Source: Lachnospira sp. UBA4346 (GTDB lineage Bacteria > Bacillota > Clostridia > Lachnospirales > Lachnospiraceae). Taken from it: a stretch of 64,000 nt of DNA. The notes beneath the pieces are model-generated. The model ran no database searches and was not told the DNA's origin. It saw only the letters and a program-made list of their open reading frames with translations. The position numbers and the translations under genes were made by a program. Shown here piece after piece: positions 44,448-53,455 of this stretch. The stretch lies in the NCBI GenBank assembly GCA_002394205.1, contig DGTC01000068.1, positions 62,001 to 126,000 on the forward strand, in the 5' to 3' direction. Position 1 is the first letter of the stretch; each line of letters starts with the position of its first letter.

Positions 44448-45398
44448 CTAACTTTCCTTTGATTCGTCGAAATTAATTCTCTCTTCTTCAACAACCAATG
44501 GTCTGTTCATCAAACGCTTATTCATACTTAAAATATATTCACCCATTAAACCGATAAACAATAACTGTAAGGACCCTAAAAATGACACCAAAAGAATGAG
44601 TGGCACCATCCCCGCCTGAAAACGGTTCCAATACAGCAATTTCATTACAAAATAAACAATTGCAACGATAACGCTTACAAAACAGCAAATTCCCCCTAGA
44701 AATGTTGCAAGTCGAAGTCCTGTCTTTGTATAAGAAGTAAAACTTAACATTGCCGCATCATAGAGTGTAAAGAAATTATTGTGTGTCTTTCCTGCTCTTC
44801 TCTGTGGCTGTGTATATTCCACCTCTGTTCTTCGAAAACCTAATTCGCCAACAATACCGCGAATAAATGGAATTGGATCTTTTAAATCACGAAGCACTTT
44901 TACAAATGACTTATCATACAATCCAAATCCTGTAAACTGCTCAATCTGCTCCACAGAAGACATCTTCTTAATCATTTTATAGTAACATGAACGCAGGAAA
45001 TACATAATTGGATTTTCTTTGCTCTTTGTCTTAACAGCACATACAATCTTAAATCCTTCTTCCCACTTTGCAACGAGCTGCGGAATCACTTCAATCGGGT
45101 CCTGAAAATCTGCACAGACTGGAATTGTACAATCTCCTGTTGTCTGTAATATTCCATAGTATGGCGAATTAAACTGTCCAAAATTCTTTGCGTTAAAGAT
45201 TGCCTTAATCTTCGGATTCTGTTCACAGAGTACTCTTAATTTCACTCTTGTTGAATCTGATGAATCATTATCAATAAACAGAATTTCATAATCATACTGT
45301 GGTAAATCTTTTGCAAACATATCAATCAATGCCTCACTCAAAGGAATGACATTCTCCTCCTCGTTATAACAAGGCACCATAATACTTATCTTTTTCAT
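44448..45398 (-). CDS. GT2 glycosyltransferase with two C-terminal membrane helices (GtrB/ArnC type)
   Basis: 316 residues. IMVPCYNEEENVIPL, IDNDSSDSTR and VCADFQDPIE are the GT2 motifs, with Asp replaced in a typical way (ADFQDP). Residues 235-295 hold two membrane helices, the GtrB/ArnC/PglS-like arrangement that makes undecaprenyl-phosphate sugars. The ATG overlaps the stop of the SDR gene by one base (TAATG), so the two are coupled. GtrA in the same operon is the usual flippase partner. Confidence 0.9.
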   Translation of the reverse strand: MKKISIMVPCYNEEENVIPLSEALIDMFAKDLPQYDYEILFIDNDSSDSTRVKLRVLCEQNPKIKAIFNAKNFGQFNSPYYGILQTTGDCTIPVCADFQDPIEVIPQLVAKWEEGFKIVCAVKTKSKENPIMYFLRSCYYKMIKKMSSVEQIEQFTGFGLYDKSFVKVLRDLKDPIPFIRGIVGELGFRRTEVEYTQPQRRAGKTHNNFFTLYDAAMLSFTSYTKTGLRLATFLGGICCFVSVIVAIVYFVMKLLYWNRFQAGMVPLILLVSFLGSLQLLFIGLMGEYILSMNKRLMNRPLVVEEERINFDESKES

Positions 45399-46330
45399 TA
45401 TTCCATGTTCCCTTTCTGGTTGCTCTTACACCAAGCAACGGTTTCTTCTATTCCCTGCTCGAATCGATACTGTGGTACAAATCCTGTATCCTGTGTCAGT
45501 TCTGAAATATCTGCGCACAAATACATAACCTGTTTATCTGCATATGGAACTGCACCAAATCCAATCGGAATCTTCGGATTACAAACCTGCTGTATCACTT
45601 CTATATATTCCTTCAATGGACGAACCTGTCCACTTCCAATGCAGTACGTTTTTCCTGACACACCTTTGTCTCCCAGCAAATACATCGCATATGCGGCATC
45701 TTTCGAATACAGATAATCCCACATCTGCTCCCCCTTCGTGCAGGAAGGGCTTTCTCCTGTTAATAATGTATCAATCGTACTCATAACCATGGTCTTATCC
45801 CCATCAAACGGTCCATAAATACTAAGAATTCTTGTCCAAATATGACGGATTCCTTTCTGTTCGCACAAAATTCTCGTCATCTGCCCGGCGCATAATTTTG
45901 CAATTCCATATCCATTTTCAGGAAATGCCGGAACACCTCCATTTAGTTTTCCTTCAAATCGACCATACTCAGCCTGTGAGCCTGCACCAATGAAAGCAGT
46001 GCAGCCTAAGTTCGCTGCTGCCTCCACGGCATCTAAAGCATATTTTACATTTAAATTCTGCCCATGCATATTATTTCTGCTGTTTCCAAATGTTCCATCC
46101 CATCCAAAATGGTAGAATACATCTATCTTATCAGAAATCAGTGTCGGTAATTTGTCTAATTCACTCAAATCACAGGAAACTGTGTGCACCAATTCTGATT
46201 CCTGTATTCTGTCTGCCCTCTTTGAACCCGGTCGGATAACTGCATAGACCTCTACCTGTTCCTGAACAAGCCGCTCAATCAACGCAATCCCAATTGCTCC
46301 GGTCGGTCCGGTAATGACTGCTCTTTTCAC
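45398..46330 (-). CDS. NAD(P)-dependent epimerase/dehydratase family protein, YerF-like reductase candidate
   Basis: 310 residues. The Rossmann start is VITGPTGAIGIALIERL and the catalytic pair YGIAK lies near residue 160 (ENGYGIAKLC). It is an extended SDR of the sugar-nucleotide kind. The start is a GTG at 46330 with AGGAG eight bases upstream. It follows the ThDP enzyme by 22 bases. In Yersinia, YerF is an SDR reducing the product of the ThDP enzyme YerE; the same role is inferred here from context. A plain epimerase is the alternative. Confidence 0.78.
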   Translation of the reverse strand: MKRAVITGPTGAIGIALIERLVQEQVEVYAVIRPGSKRADRIQESELVHTVSCDLSELDKLPTLISDKIDVFYHFGWDGTFGNSRNNMHGQNLNVKYALDAVEAAANLGCTAFIGAGSQAEYGRFEGKLNGGVPAFPENGYGIAKLCAGQMTRILCEQKGIRHIWTRILSIYGPFDGDKTMVMSTIDTLLTGESPSCTKGEQMWDYLYSKDAAYAMYLLGDKGVSGKTYCIGSGQVRPLKEYIEVIQQVCNPKIPIGFGAVPYADKQVMYLCADISELTQDTGFVPQYRFEQGIEETVAWCKSNQKGNME

Positions 46331-46352
46331 AATTTATCTCCTAATATGCCAA

Positions 46353-48227
46353 TTAACTGATTGGCTTAATAATCATATTTGAATAAAATTCATCTCTGTC
46401 AAGAAATGGTCCCAAATCTTCAAGCGGAGGCGATACAAGTGTTCCATCCTCTAACCGCTTGGTTGCTGATTTTGGTTCAAACTTTTGTTCTGTAGATACC
46501 ATAATCTCACAAATAACCGGACCGTCCATTGCAAGAACTTCATCCAACTTTTCAGCAAGTTCTTCATTGCCATCACAACGTACATATGGATAGCCATATG
46601 CCGGTGCCAGCTTTGACATGTCAGGGAAGCTAAGATCCCCACTTTCCGGTCCAATACCAACAAAATGCTTTTCAAACAGATTCGTCTGTGTCTGGCGGAT
46701 GGAATGATATCCTTCATTATTGATGATAAAAATCTTAATTGGCATCTTATGATGAATGATGGTCTGTAATTCCTGAATATTCATCTGAATACTGCCGTCA
46801 CCTGTCACAAGAATAATATCCTTCACGGAATCATCACCTAATGATCTGCCATATAATGCCTTATCCCCGTGTTCTGCAACAGCTGCACCAATTGCAGCCG
46901 GAAGGTCATATCCCATTGATGCAATCGCAGAATTAATAATAAAACGCTGGTTCTTTTTAATCACATACGCATGACTTCCAACGACACATGCAGAACCATT
47001 TCCTACAACCGTTACCTGACCTTCTGAGAGTCTGCTGCTTAATTCCTTAATAAATGCATAAACATTCGTATGATTCTTATCTTCATAATGCTTTGGCATT
47101 ACAACCGGATACTTCTTCTTCCAGTTCTGACAAGTTGCAATCCAGTCTTCTCCTGTAAATAACTTCGGCTGACTATTTTCTTTTGCAAGCTGTGTAAGAC
47201 GTGCTTCCAGCTTTTCTAACAGTTCTTTTGCATCCGCCCACACCGGCATATCTACATGAAGCGTCGGTTTCTTCATTTCATCTTCATCTACATCATTCAT
47301 AATGACATATGCTTCTCTTGCCCATGTCTTCCAGTTATATCCAACCTGACGGATACTTAATCTGTTCCCCACTGCAAATACAAGGTCTGCGTTCTGTACG
47401 GCAAAATTGCCGGCACGGTCGCCCATAATACCACCACGACCGACATAGAGCGGATGTTCATCATAAATCGCATCAATGCTGTCCCAACCGGTTGCAACCG
47501 GAATATTAAGTAAATCTACCACGTTACAGAAGCTCTCATATCCACCGGAAATACGAATTCCGTTTCCTGCATAAAATACCGGACGTTTCGCTGTACGAAT
47601 CTTTTCAATAATTGCATCAACCTGTTCCTCTGTAACATGTGGTGCCAACTGTGCTTCATACTCTGCCGGATCGAACCCTTCTAACTCGTCTGTTTCTACA
47701 TAAAATCCCTGAAAATTAACCGGAATATCAATCCAACACGGACCCGGTCTGCCTGTCGTCGCAATATAATATGCTTTCTCTAAACAATAACGAATCTGCT
47801 TCGGATCTGTAATCATCTCACAGTACTTTGTCATGGCTGCCACAGATTTTGTAATATCAAATTCCTGATCTCCCATTGCACGAATATTTAATCCTGTGCT
47901 TCTTGCCGTTGTATCGTATCGCACCTGTCCGGAAATCACAAGCATTGGAATCGAATCTAAAAATCCTCCTACAACACCTGTCATGGCATTCGTTCCACCA
48001 GGACCTGTTGTAACACACAGTGCTGCAATCTTATTATGGATTCTTGCATAACTTTCTGCCGCAATGGCACAAGCCTGTTCATGATGATTGTATACACAAG
48101 TAAGTCCCTCCTGATGTCCAAGGCTGTCATTTAAGTGCATTGCACCACCACCTGTTACTGTAAATGCATGTGTAATTCCATGATCTACAAGAAATTGTGA
48201 AACATATGTTGATACTTTTACTTTCAT
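46353..48227 (-). CDS. Thiamine-diphosphate enzyme, acetolactate synthase-like (YerE-like candidate)
   Basis: 624 residues. The ALS/BFDC superfamily layout is complete: catalytic Glu in NHHEQACAIAAESYAR near residue 50, the middle domain, and the ThDP motif TGDGSIQMNIQELQTI near 480 with the closing NNEGYHSIRQTQ. It is longer than ALS and lies in a dideoxysugar operon, not with ilv genes. In Yersinia YerE is such an enzyme, adding a two-carbon unit from pyruvate to CDP-4-keto-3,6-dideoxyhexose. The same reaction is inferred here. AGGAG precedes the ATG; a strong hairpin lies upstream. Confidence 0.82.
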   Translation of the reverse strand: MKVKVSTYVSQFLVDHGITHAFTVTGGGAMHLNDSLGHQEGLTCVYNHHEQACAIAAESYARIHNKIAALCVTTGPGGTNAMTGVVGGFLDSIPMLVISGQVRYDTTARSTGLNIRAMGDQEFDITKSVAAMTKYCEMITDPKQIRYCLEKAYYIATTGRPGPCWIDIPVNFQGFYVETDELEGFDPAEYEAQLAPHVTEEQVDAIIEKIRTAKRPVFYAGNGIRISGGYESFCNVVDLLNIPVATGWDSIDAIYDEHPLYVGRGGIMGDRAGNFAVQNADLVFAVGNRLSIRQVGYNWKTWAREAYVIMNDVDEDEMKKPTLHVDMPVWADAKELLEKLEARLTQLAKENSQPKLFTGEDWIATCQNWKKKYPVVMPKHYEDKNHTNVYAFIKELSSRLSEGQVTVVGNGSACVVGSHAYVIKKNQRFIINSAIASMGYDLPAAIGAAVAEHGDKALYGRSLGDDSVKDIILVTGDGSIQMNIQELQTIIHHKMPIKIFIINNEGYHSIRQTQTNLFEKHFVGIGPESGDLSFPDMSKLAPAYGYPYVRCDGNEELAEKLDEVLAMDGPVICEIMVSTEQKFEPKSATKRLEDGTLVSPPLEDLGPFLDRDEFYSNMIIKPIS

Positions 48228-48261
48228 ACCTGCTCCTTTTCTTCTATTCCAAAATACGCAG

Positions 48262-48289
48262 TATACCCCCAGCTGTTTCAGTGGGGGTA
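48262..48289 (-). promoter_or_regulatory. GC-rich hairpin in the gtrA-ThDP enzyme gap
   Basis: TACCCCCA pairs perfectly with TGGGGGTA around a 12-base loop. There is no T-run on the minus strand, so it may slow transcription or stabilise the mRNA rather than terminate it. Confidence 0.5.
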
Positions 48290-48301
48290 AGTTTAATTTA
48301 T

Positions 48302-48841
48302 TTACTTTTTCTGTCTGTATGCCCAGAATTTATTGATAATAAAATTCAAAGGAATTGACACCATCATATTTAAAAACCATCCCATATTACTTGAGAATGT
48401 TGCAGGGTCTCCTAAGAATTTTAAATGCAGCTTTGCAAAAAATGCAATGATTGGTCCACAATACTGTGCAATATCAATTACATTTACCCAGAGAAGTAAT
48501 AATATATTATTCAGGAATAATCCGGTAAATGCATATGCTGTATATGTTTTTAACAATGTCTGCCACCACACACGATGTTGTGCATGCTCATCTTCTTTAA
48601 ATACAAGCATATTCTGAAGCAGAAATGCCCATAATACACTGATGACCCAACTTACAACACTTGCAACAATCCAAACTCCCGGAAGAAATACCTGATTGAA
48701 CATGAAATAAATCACACCAGATACGATTGTGTTAGATACACCTACCAATCCAAATTTAATGAATTGGATAAAAATGCTCTTAAGACTTTCTTTCTGCTTT
48801 ACTGACTGTTCTGCTTCTCTCATCTGCTTTTCTTCGCTCAT
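48302..48841 (-). CDS. gtrA: GtrA-family membrane protein
   Basis: 179 residues with four membrane segments, beginning FIQFIKFGLVGVSNTIVSGVIYF and ending FIINKFWAYRQ, the typical GtrA/DPMS4 first and last motifs. The family helps move polyprenyl-phosphate sugars across the membrane for later transfer. A central loop of about 20 residues (KLHLKFLGDPATFSSN) is longer than in most members. It starts 12 bases after rfbH with GAGG overlapping the rfbH end. The partner is probably the GtrB-like gene at 44448. Confidence 0.9.
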   Translation of the reverse strand: MSEEKQMREAEQSVKQKESLKSIFIQFIKFGLVGVSNTIVSGVIYFMFNQVFLPGVWIVASVVSWVISVLWAFLLQNMLVFKEDEHAQHRVWWQTLLKTYTAYAFTGLFLNNILLLLWVNVIDIAQYCGPIIAFFAKLHLKFLGDPATFSSNMGWFLNMMVSIPLNFIINKFWAYRQKK

Positions 48842-48853
48842 TTCTTTACCTCA

Positions 48854-50191
48854 TTACTGATTTACGGCTTCTGTAATTGTCTTCGCCATATAATCAATCA
48901 TTTCGTCTGTCATACCCGGATATACGCCTACCCAGAATGTATCTCTCATAATACGGTCTGTATTCTCTAATGTTCCAACCACACGGAATCCTTCCCCTGT
49001 TGCTCTCATTTCATCAAAGCAAGGATGCTTAATTAAATTACCGGCAAAAAGATTACGTGTCTGAACACCGTGATTTTCAATATATTCAACAACTTTCTTT
49101 CTGTCGATGCCCTCTCTTACTGTGATTAAGAATCCAAACCAGCTTGGGCGTGATCCTTCACAAGCCACCGGTAAGATTACCTTATCTTCGATTGGCGCAA
49201 GCGCTGCCTTTAATCTGTCGAAGTTATGAATTCTTCTTTCAACAAATGAAGGGAACTTCTCCAACTGTGCACAACCAACGGCTGCCTGCATATCTGTTGC
49301 TTTTAAGTTATAACCAAAATGTGAATATACATACTTGTGATCGTATCCTAATGGAAGTTCGCCATACTGCTTATCAAAACGATGTCCGCATAAGTTATCT
49401 CTTCCTGAAGGACATACACAGTCACGTCCCCAGTCTCTGAACGAACGAATGCACTTATTTAATAATGGATTGTTTGTATATACAGCACCGCCTTCACCCA
49501 TTGTCATATGATGTGGAGGATAGAAACTTGATGTACCGATATCACCAACTGTACCTGTAAACTTTTCTTCTCCATGGAATGTATACTTAGAACCTAATGC
49601 ATCACAGTTATCTTCTACAAGCCATAAGTTGTGCTTGTCACAGAATTCACGAACTGCTGTTAAATCAAACGGATTACCAAGTGTATGCGCAATCATAACA
49701 GCCTTTGTCTTATCTGAAAGTGCTGCTTCTAACTTTGTAACATCAATATTGTACTGAGGAATTGTTACATCTACAAATACAGGAACTGCACCATACTGAA
49801 TCGCCGGTGTAATGGTTGTAGGGAATCCTGCTGCAACGGTAATAACTTCATCTCCTCTGCGAACACGACGGTCGCCAAGTAATGGAGATGTCAATGCCAT
49901 AAATGCATTTAAGTTCGCTGATGAACCTGAGTTTACAACTGATACATACTTTACATTTAAATATTCTCCGAATTTCTTCTCGAATTCATCTGTGTAATGA
50001 CCTGCTGTCAACCAAAATTCCAATGCAGAATTCACAAGATTCTTCATCTCTGCACTGTCATATACACGACTTGCGTATGAAATTCTGTCGCCTTCCTTAT
50101 ACTGCTTCTGGTTGTGATATTTATTACAATATTCTTCTACATAGCCTAAAATCTCTTCTCTGGCTTCTAATTCGTTCTTATTATCAAACAT
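48854..50191 (-). CDS. rfbH: CDP-4-keto-6-deoxy-D-glucose 3-dehydrase (E1, RfbH/DdhC)
   Basis: 445 residues. This PMP- and [2Fe-2S]-dependent enzyme removes the C3 hydroxyl to make 3,6-dideoxy sugars. It is an aminotransferase fold in which the usual PLP lysine is replaced by His (YPPHHMTMGEGG), the hallmark of E1. The cluster ligands are seen in CVCPSGRDNLC (C-x-C-x7-C) plus a Cys about 60 residues earlier (VEDNCDALGSKY). It follows rfbG. The reductase E3 (RfbI/DdhD) that normally pairs with it is not in the window. Confidence 0.95.
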   Translation of the reverse strand: MFDNKNELEAREEILGYVEEYCNKYHNQKQYKEGDRISYASRVYDSAEMKNLVNSALEFWLTAGHYTDEFEKKFGEYLNVKYVSVVNSGSSANLNAFMALTSPLLGDRRVRRGDEVITVAAGFPTTITPAIQYGAVPVFVDVTIPQYNIDVTKLEAALSDKTKAVMIAHTLGNPFDLTAVREFCDKHNLWLVEDNCDALGSKYTFHGEEKFTGTVGDIGTSSFYPPHHMTMGEGGAVYTNNPLLNKCIRSFRDWGRDCVCPSGRDNLCGHRFDKQYGELPLGYDHKYVYSHFGYNLKATDMQAAVGCAQLEKFPSFVERRIHNFDRLKAALAPIEDKVILPVACEGSRPSWFGFLITVREGIDRKKVVEYIENHGVQTRNLFAGNLIKHPCFDEMRATGEGFRVVGTLENTDRIMRDTFWVGVYPGMTDEMIDYMAKTITEAVNQ

Positions 50192-50227
50192 TTCTCTGTC
50201 TCCATATCTTATTCTAATTATCCATTC

Positions 50228-51280
50228 TTACAACTGAAAGAATTCTGCAATTTCTTTGTCTAGTTCCTTCACAACATCGCCGCCTGCTGCGTAGACCTTT
50301 GCCCAGTCAACAGACTTCTGCAATGCTGTATCAAAATTCCAGCGCGGCTTCCAGTCAAATGTCGTCTTTAACTTTGAGCAGTCCAACTTTAAGAAATTGG
50401 CCTCATGTGGTCCACCATCATACTGGTTTACCCAAGTTAATCCCTCGCCCCACTTCTTACAGAATGTATCAACAAGCGCTCCTGTTGTGATACAGTCACT
50501 CTCATCCGGACCTACATTATAGAATCCTGCATATTTCTTATCTTCGTACTGCTTCTGTACTATCATTAAATATGCTGCAAGCGGCTCTAATACATGCTGG
50601 TATGGTCTTGTTGAATGTGGATTACGCACAATAATGTCTTCTTTCTTAATTGCAGCTCTCACACAATCCGGCACGATTCTGTCGTTTGCGAAATCACCGC
50701 CGCCGATAACATTACCTGCTCTCGCTGTTGAAACAGCAACATCTCCTTCCGCAAAAAAGGAATTGATATAACTGTGTGTTACAAGTTCTGAACAAGACTT
50801 ACTGTTCGAATATGGATCAAAACCATCTAACGGTTCATTTTCACGATAGCCCCATTCCCACTCATTGTTGTGGTATACCTTATCTGTCGTAACATTTAAG
50901 AAAGACTTTACGCTCTTGCTCAAACGTACACATTCACAGATATGAACGGTTCCCATTACATTTGTCTCATACGTATATACCGGATCTTTATAAGAATCAC
51001 GTACAATCGGCTGTGCTGCAAGGTGCATTACAATTTCCGGCTGTACTTCGTCAAAAACTTCACGAAGATGTTTCAAATCCCTGACGTCCCCAATTACTGA
51101 ATGAATCTTCAAATCTACATCTGCCATCTCATAGAGATTCGGCTGTGTCGGCGGTGTCAGAGAATATCCTGTTACATCAGCACCGGCACCTACAAGAATT
51201 CTTGTCAGCCATGTTCCCTTAAAACCGGTATGTCCTGTAATCAATACCTTTTTTCCCTGAAAGAAACTTAAATCTACCAT
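50228..51280 (-). CDS. rfbG: CDP-glucose 4,6-dehydratase
   Basis: 350 residues. It converts CDP-glucose to CDP-4-keto-6-deoxyglucose with NAD. VLITGHTGFKGTWLTRIL is the diagnostic start of this SDR subfamily, and the catalytic block reads PYSNSKSCSE (YxxxK); TTDKVYHN carries the Thr-Asp pair of dehydratases. It lies between rfbF and rfbH in pathway order. GGAG precedes the ATG. Confidence 0.95.
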   Translation of the reverse strand: MVDLSFFQGKKVLITGHTGFKGTWLTRILVGAGADVTGYSLTPPTQPNLYEMADVDLKIHSVIGDVRDLKHLREVFDEVQPEIVMHLAAQPIVRDSYKDPVYTYETNVMGTVHICECVRLSKSVKSFLNVTTDKVYHNNEWEWGYRENEPLDGFDPYSNSKSCSELVTHSYINSFFAEGDVAVSTARAGNVIGGGDFANDRIVPDCVRAAIKKEDIIVRNPHSTRPYQHVLEPLAAYLMIVQKQYEDKKYAGFYNVGPDESDCITTGALVDTFCKKWGEGLTWVNQYDGGPHEANFLKLDCSKLKTTFDWKPRWNFDTALQKSVDWAKVYAAGGDVVKELDKEIAEFFQL

Positions 51281-51331
51281 TTTATTTGCTCCATTTTGAT
51301 TAATCTCGTTATAACCGTCTGTTATCCGTAC

Positions 51332-52108
51332 TTATTCCCATGACTTCCATGGTGCTTTGCCAGACTGCCATAACTCTTCTAACTTCTCCATCTCACGCTT
51401 CGTATCCATGCACTGCCAATAACCATTGTGCTTATATGCCTTGAGTTCTCCAAGTTCCGCACATTTCTCCAATGGTTCTTTTTCAAATACCGTAGAATCT
51501 CCTGCAATGAAGTCAAAAATCTTCGGTTCTAATACCATATATCCTGCATTAATTCTGCTTCCATCTGCGTCCTGCTTCTCTCTGAATGAACGAATGGTAT
51601 CATTTTCATCAATATCAAGCACACCGAAACGCTGACCTACACTAACGGATGTCATTGTTGCAATCTTACCATGTGACTTATGGAATTCTACCAAATCATT
51701 GATATTGACATCACAGACACCATCACCATACGTAAGCATAAATGTTTCATCTCCAATATATGGCTGAATTCGCTTTACACGACCACCAGTCATTGTATTA
51801 AGACCTGTATCTACCAATGTAACTTTCCATGGTTCTGAGAAATTATTGTGAACTGTCATCTGACCGCCCTTTGTAAAATCAAATGTTACATCTGAGTTGT
51901 GTAATGCATAATCTGCGAACCATTCTTTTATTACATACTGCTTATATCCACAACAAATAATAAAATCATTATATCCATAAGAAGAATATTCTTTCATAAT
52001 ATGCCAAAGGATTGGCTTACCCCCAATTTCAATCATTGGCTTTGGTTTTAAATGACTTTCTTCACTAATTCGTGTGCCGAATCCTCCGGCAAGCAATACT
52101 ACTTTCAT
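51332..52108 (-). CDS. rfbF: Glucose-1-phosphate cytidylyltransferase
   Basis: 258 residues from the ATG at 52108, which follows GGAGG; a 23-residue upstream extension has no site. It makes CDP-glucose, the first step of the dideoxysugar route. The nucleotidyltransferase start is VVLLAGGFGTRISEESHLKP, with the intact catalytic Arg, and the end NGYWQCMDTKREMEKLEEL is typical of RfbF. First gene of the rfbF-rfbG-rfbH-gtrA-ThDP-SDR-GT2-ManC/A run, with a promoter just upstream. Confidence 0.95.
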   Translation of the reverse strand: MKVVLLAGGFGTRISEESHLKPKPMIEIGGKPILWHIMKEYSSYGYNDFIICCGYKQYVIKEWFADYALHNSDVTFDFTKGGQMTVHNNFSEPWKVTLVDTGLNTMTGGRVKRIQPYIGDETFMLTYGDGVCDVNINDLVEFHKSHGKIATMTSVSVGQRFGVLDIDENDTIRSFREKQDADGSRINAGYMVLEPKIFDFIAGDSTVFEKEPLEKCAELGELKAYKHNGYWQCMDTKREMEKLEELWQSGKAPWKSWE

Positions 52109-52167
52109 GATTTCCTCCATGCGTCTTTCAATTGGCGTACAAAACACAGTACACCATAATAAGCATA

Positions 52168-52196
52168 AATATAGCACATTCTTGTGCTTTATGCAA
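52168..52196 (-). promoter_or_regulatory. Probable promoter of the CDP-dideoxysugar operon
   Basis: TTGCAT, 17 bases, TATATT on the minus strand, directly past the phosphofructokinase stop and 60 bases before rfbF. The spacer holds an AGCAC-AAGAAT-GTGCT inverted repeat that could be an operator. Confidence 0.6.
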
Positions 52197-52197
52197 T

Positions 52198-53436
52198 CTA
52201 CTTTCTACGTACCCTGTCAAACATATAATCCGGAATACCGTCTTTATATGGAACAGTTACTTCTCCTAACACCAATGGTCTTAAGTATTCTATCATATCA
52301 TTTGACACATCCGTTCCCTCTTCTGTAATCCACTCCAACGGAACTTTCTTTTCTTCATTCGCAATCTTTGAAATATCTGCAAAAGAATATTCCACTTCAT
52401 ACTTTGGTGTATCTTTTCTTGTAAGTGTTGACATCACGCCTGTTTTGCCTGCCTTTGCAAGGCGGACACCATTCTTACCAAGTTCTACACTTTCCTTCAA
52501 ATCTGTAGCAGAAGAAATATGTGCTGCTGCACGCTGCAATACATTCAGTTCAATGCTTCTTACTTTGCAGCCAATACGTTCTGTAACAATATCTTTTAAG
52601 ACTGCACCTGTTCCGCTTAGCATTGCATGTCCAAATTTATCTACGTTATTGCCCTGTGCCGAAATATAATTGCCGTCTTTATCCTTAATACCTTCTGATA
52701 CGGCAACAATGACATGGTGATACTGGAACAAGCTCTTCTTAACCTTCTGTACAAATGCATCTGTATCAAATGCAACCTCCGGAAGATAAATCAACTGTGG
52801 TGCAATATTGTAATTATTTCTTGCAAGTGCTGCTGCCGCCGTAAGCCATCCGGCATTTCTTCCCATAATTTCAACAATAACAACTGTATCCATATTATAA
52901 ATATATGTATCCATTGCAATTTCACGAACGGTCGTTGCAATATATTTCGCTGCAGAACCAAATCCTGGTGTATGATCAATCATCATCAAATCATTGTCGA
53001 TTGTCTTTGGAATTCCTACAACCTTAACATCCATATCATGTGCTTTGACATATTGAGACATTTTATCTACCGTATCCATGGAATCATTGCCACCGATGTA
53101 GAAAAACGCTCCAATGTGATATTTCTGAAAGATTTCAAGTACACGATCATAATCTGTTGTATCTTCTTCATAAGACTTCATCTTATAACGGCATGAACCT
53201 AAAAACATTGCCGGTGTACACTCTAATTTGTGTAAATTCTCCTCATTGTTTTCAAACTGCTCATTCAACTCTAAAATTCGATCTTCTAATATCCCCTGAA
53301 TTCCGTTGCATCCGCCATATACTCTGTCAATTTCTTCACTTGCAAATGCTTCACGCATCACACCTGCAAGACTCGCGTTAATTGCTACAGTCGGGCCTCC
53401 TGACTGTGCAATTAAAATATTGTACTTTTCTCCCAT
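52198..53436 (-). CDS. pfp: Phosphofructokinase, PPi-dependent type predicted
   Basis: 412 residues from the ATG at 53436 (AAGGAG upstream). It phosphorylates fructose-6-phosphate at C1. The donor-site residues that tell ATP from PPi enzymes read GGNDS (Asp where E. coli PfkA has Gly104) and PKTIDND (Lys where it has Gly124), the PPi-type pattern. The catalytic TIDND Asp is present. Phosphate-linked PFKs are common in clostridia. It is the last gene of the group starting with the sigma-like gene at 58431. Confidence 0.88.
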   Translation of the reverse strand: MGEKYNILIAQSGGPTVAINASLAGVMREAFASEEIDRVYGGCNGIQGILEDRILELNEQFENNEENLHKLECTPAMFLGSCRYKMKSYEEDTTDYDRVLEIFQKYHIGAFFYIGGNDSMDTVDKMSQYVKAHDMDVKVVGIPKTIDNDLMMIDHTPGFGSAAKYIATTVREIAMDTYIYNMDTVVIVEIMGRNAGWLTAAAALARNNYNIAPQLIYLPEVAFDTDAFVQKVKKSLFQYHHVIVAVSEGIKDKDGNYISAQGNNVDKFGHAMLSGTGAVLKDIVTERIGCKVRSIELNVLQRAAAHISSATDLKESVELGKNGVRLAKAGKTGVMSTLTRKDTPKYEVEYSFADISKIANEEKKVPLEWITEEGTDVSNDMIEYLRPLVLGEVTVPYKDGIPDYMFDRVRRK

Positions 53437-53455
53437 AACTTTCTCCTTTTCTTTC

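Noticed and set aside
46353..48227. Calling the ThDP enzyme IlvB
   Set aside because: No ilvN/ilvC nearby, longer than ALS, and placed in a CDP-dideoxysugar operon.
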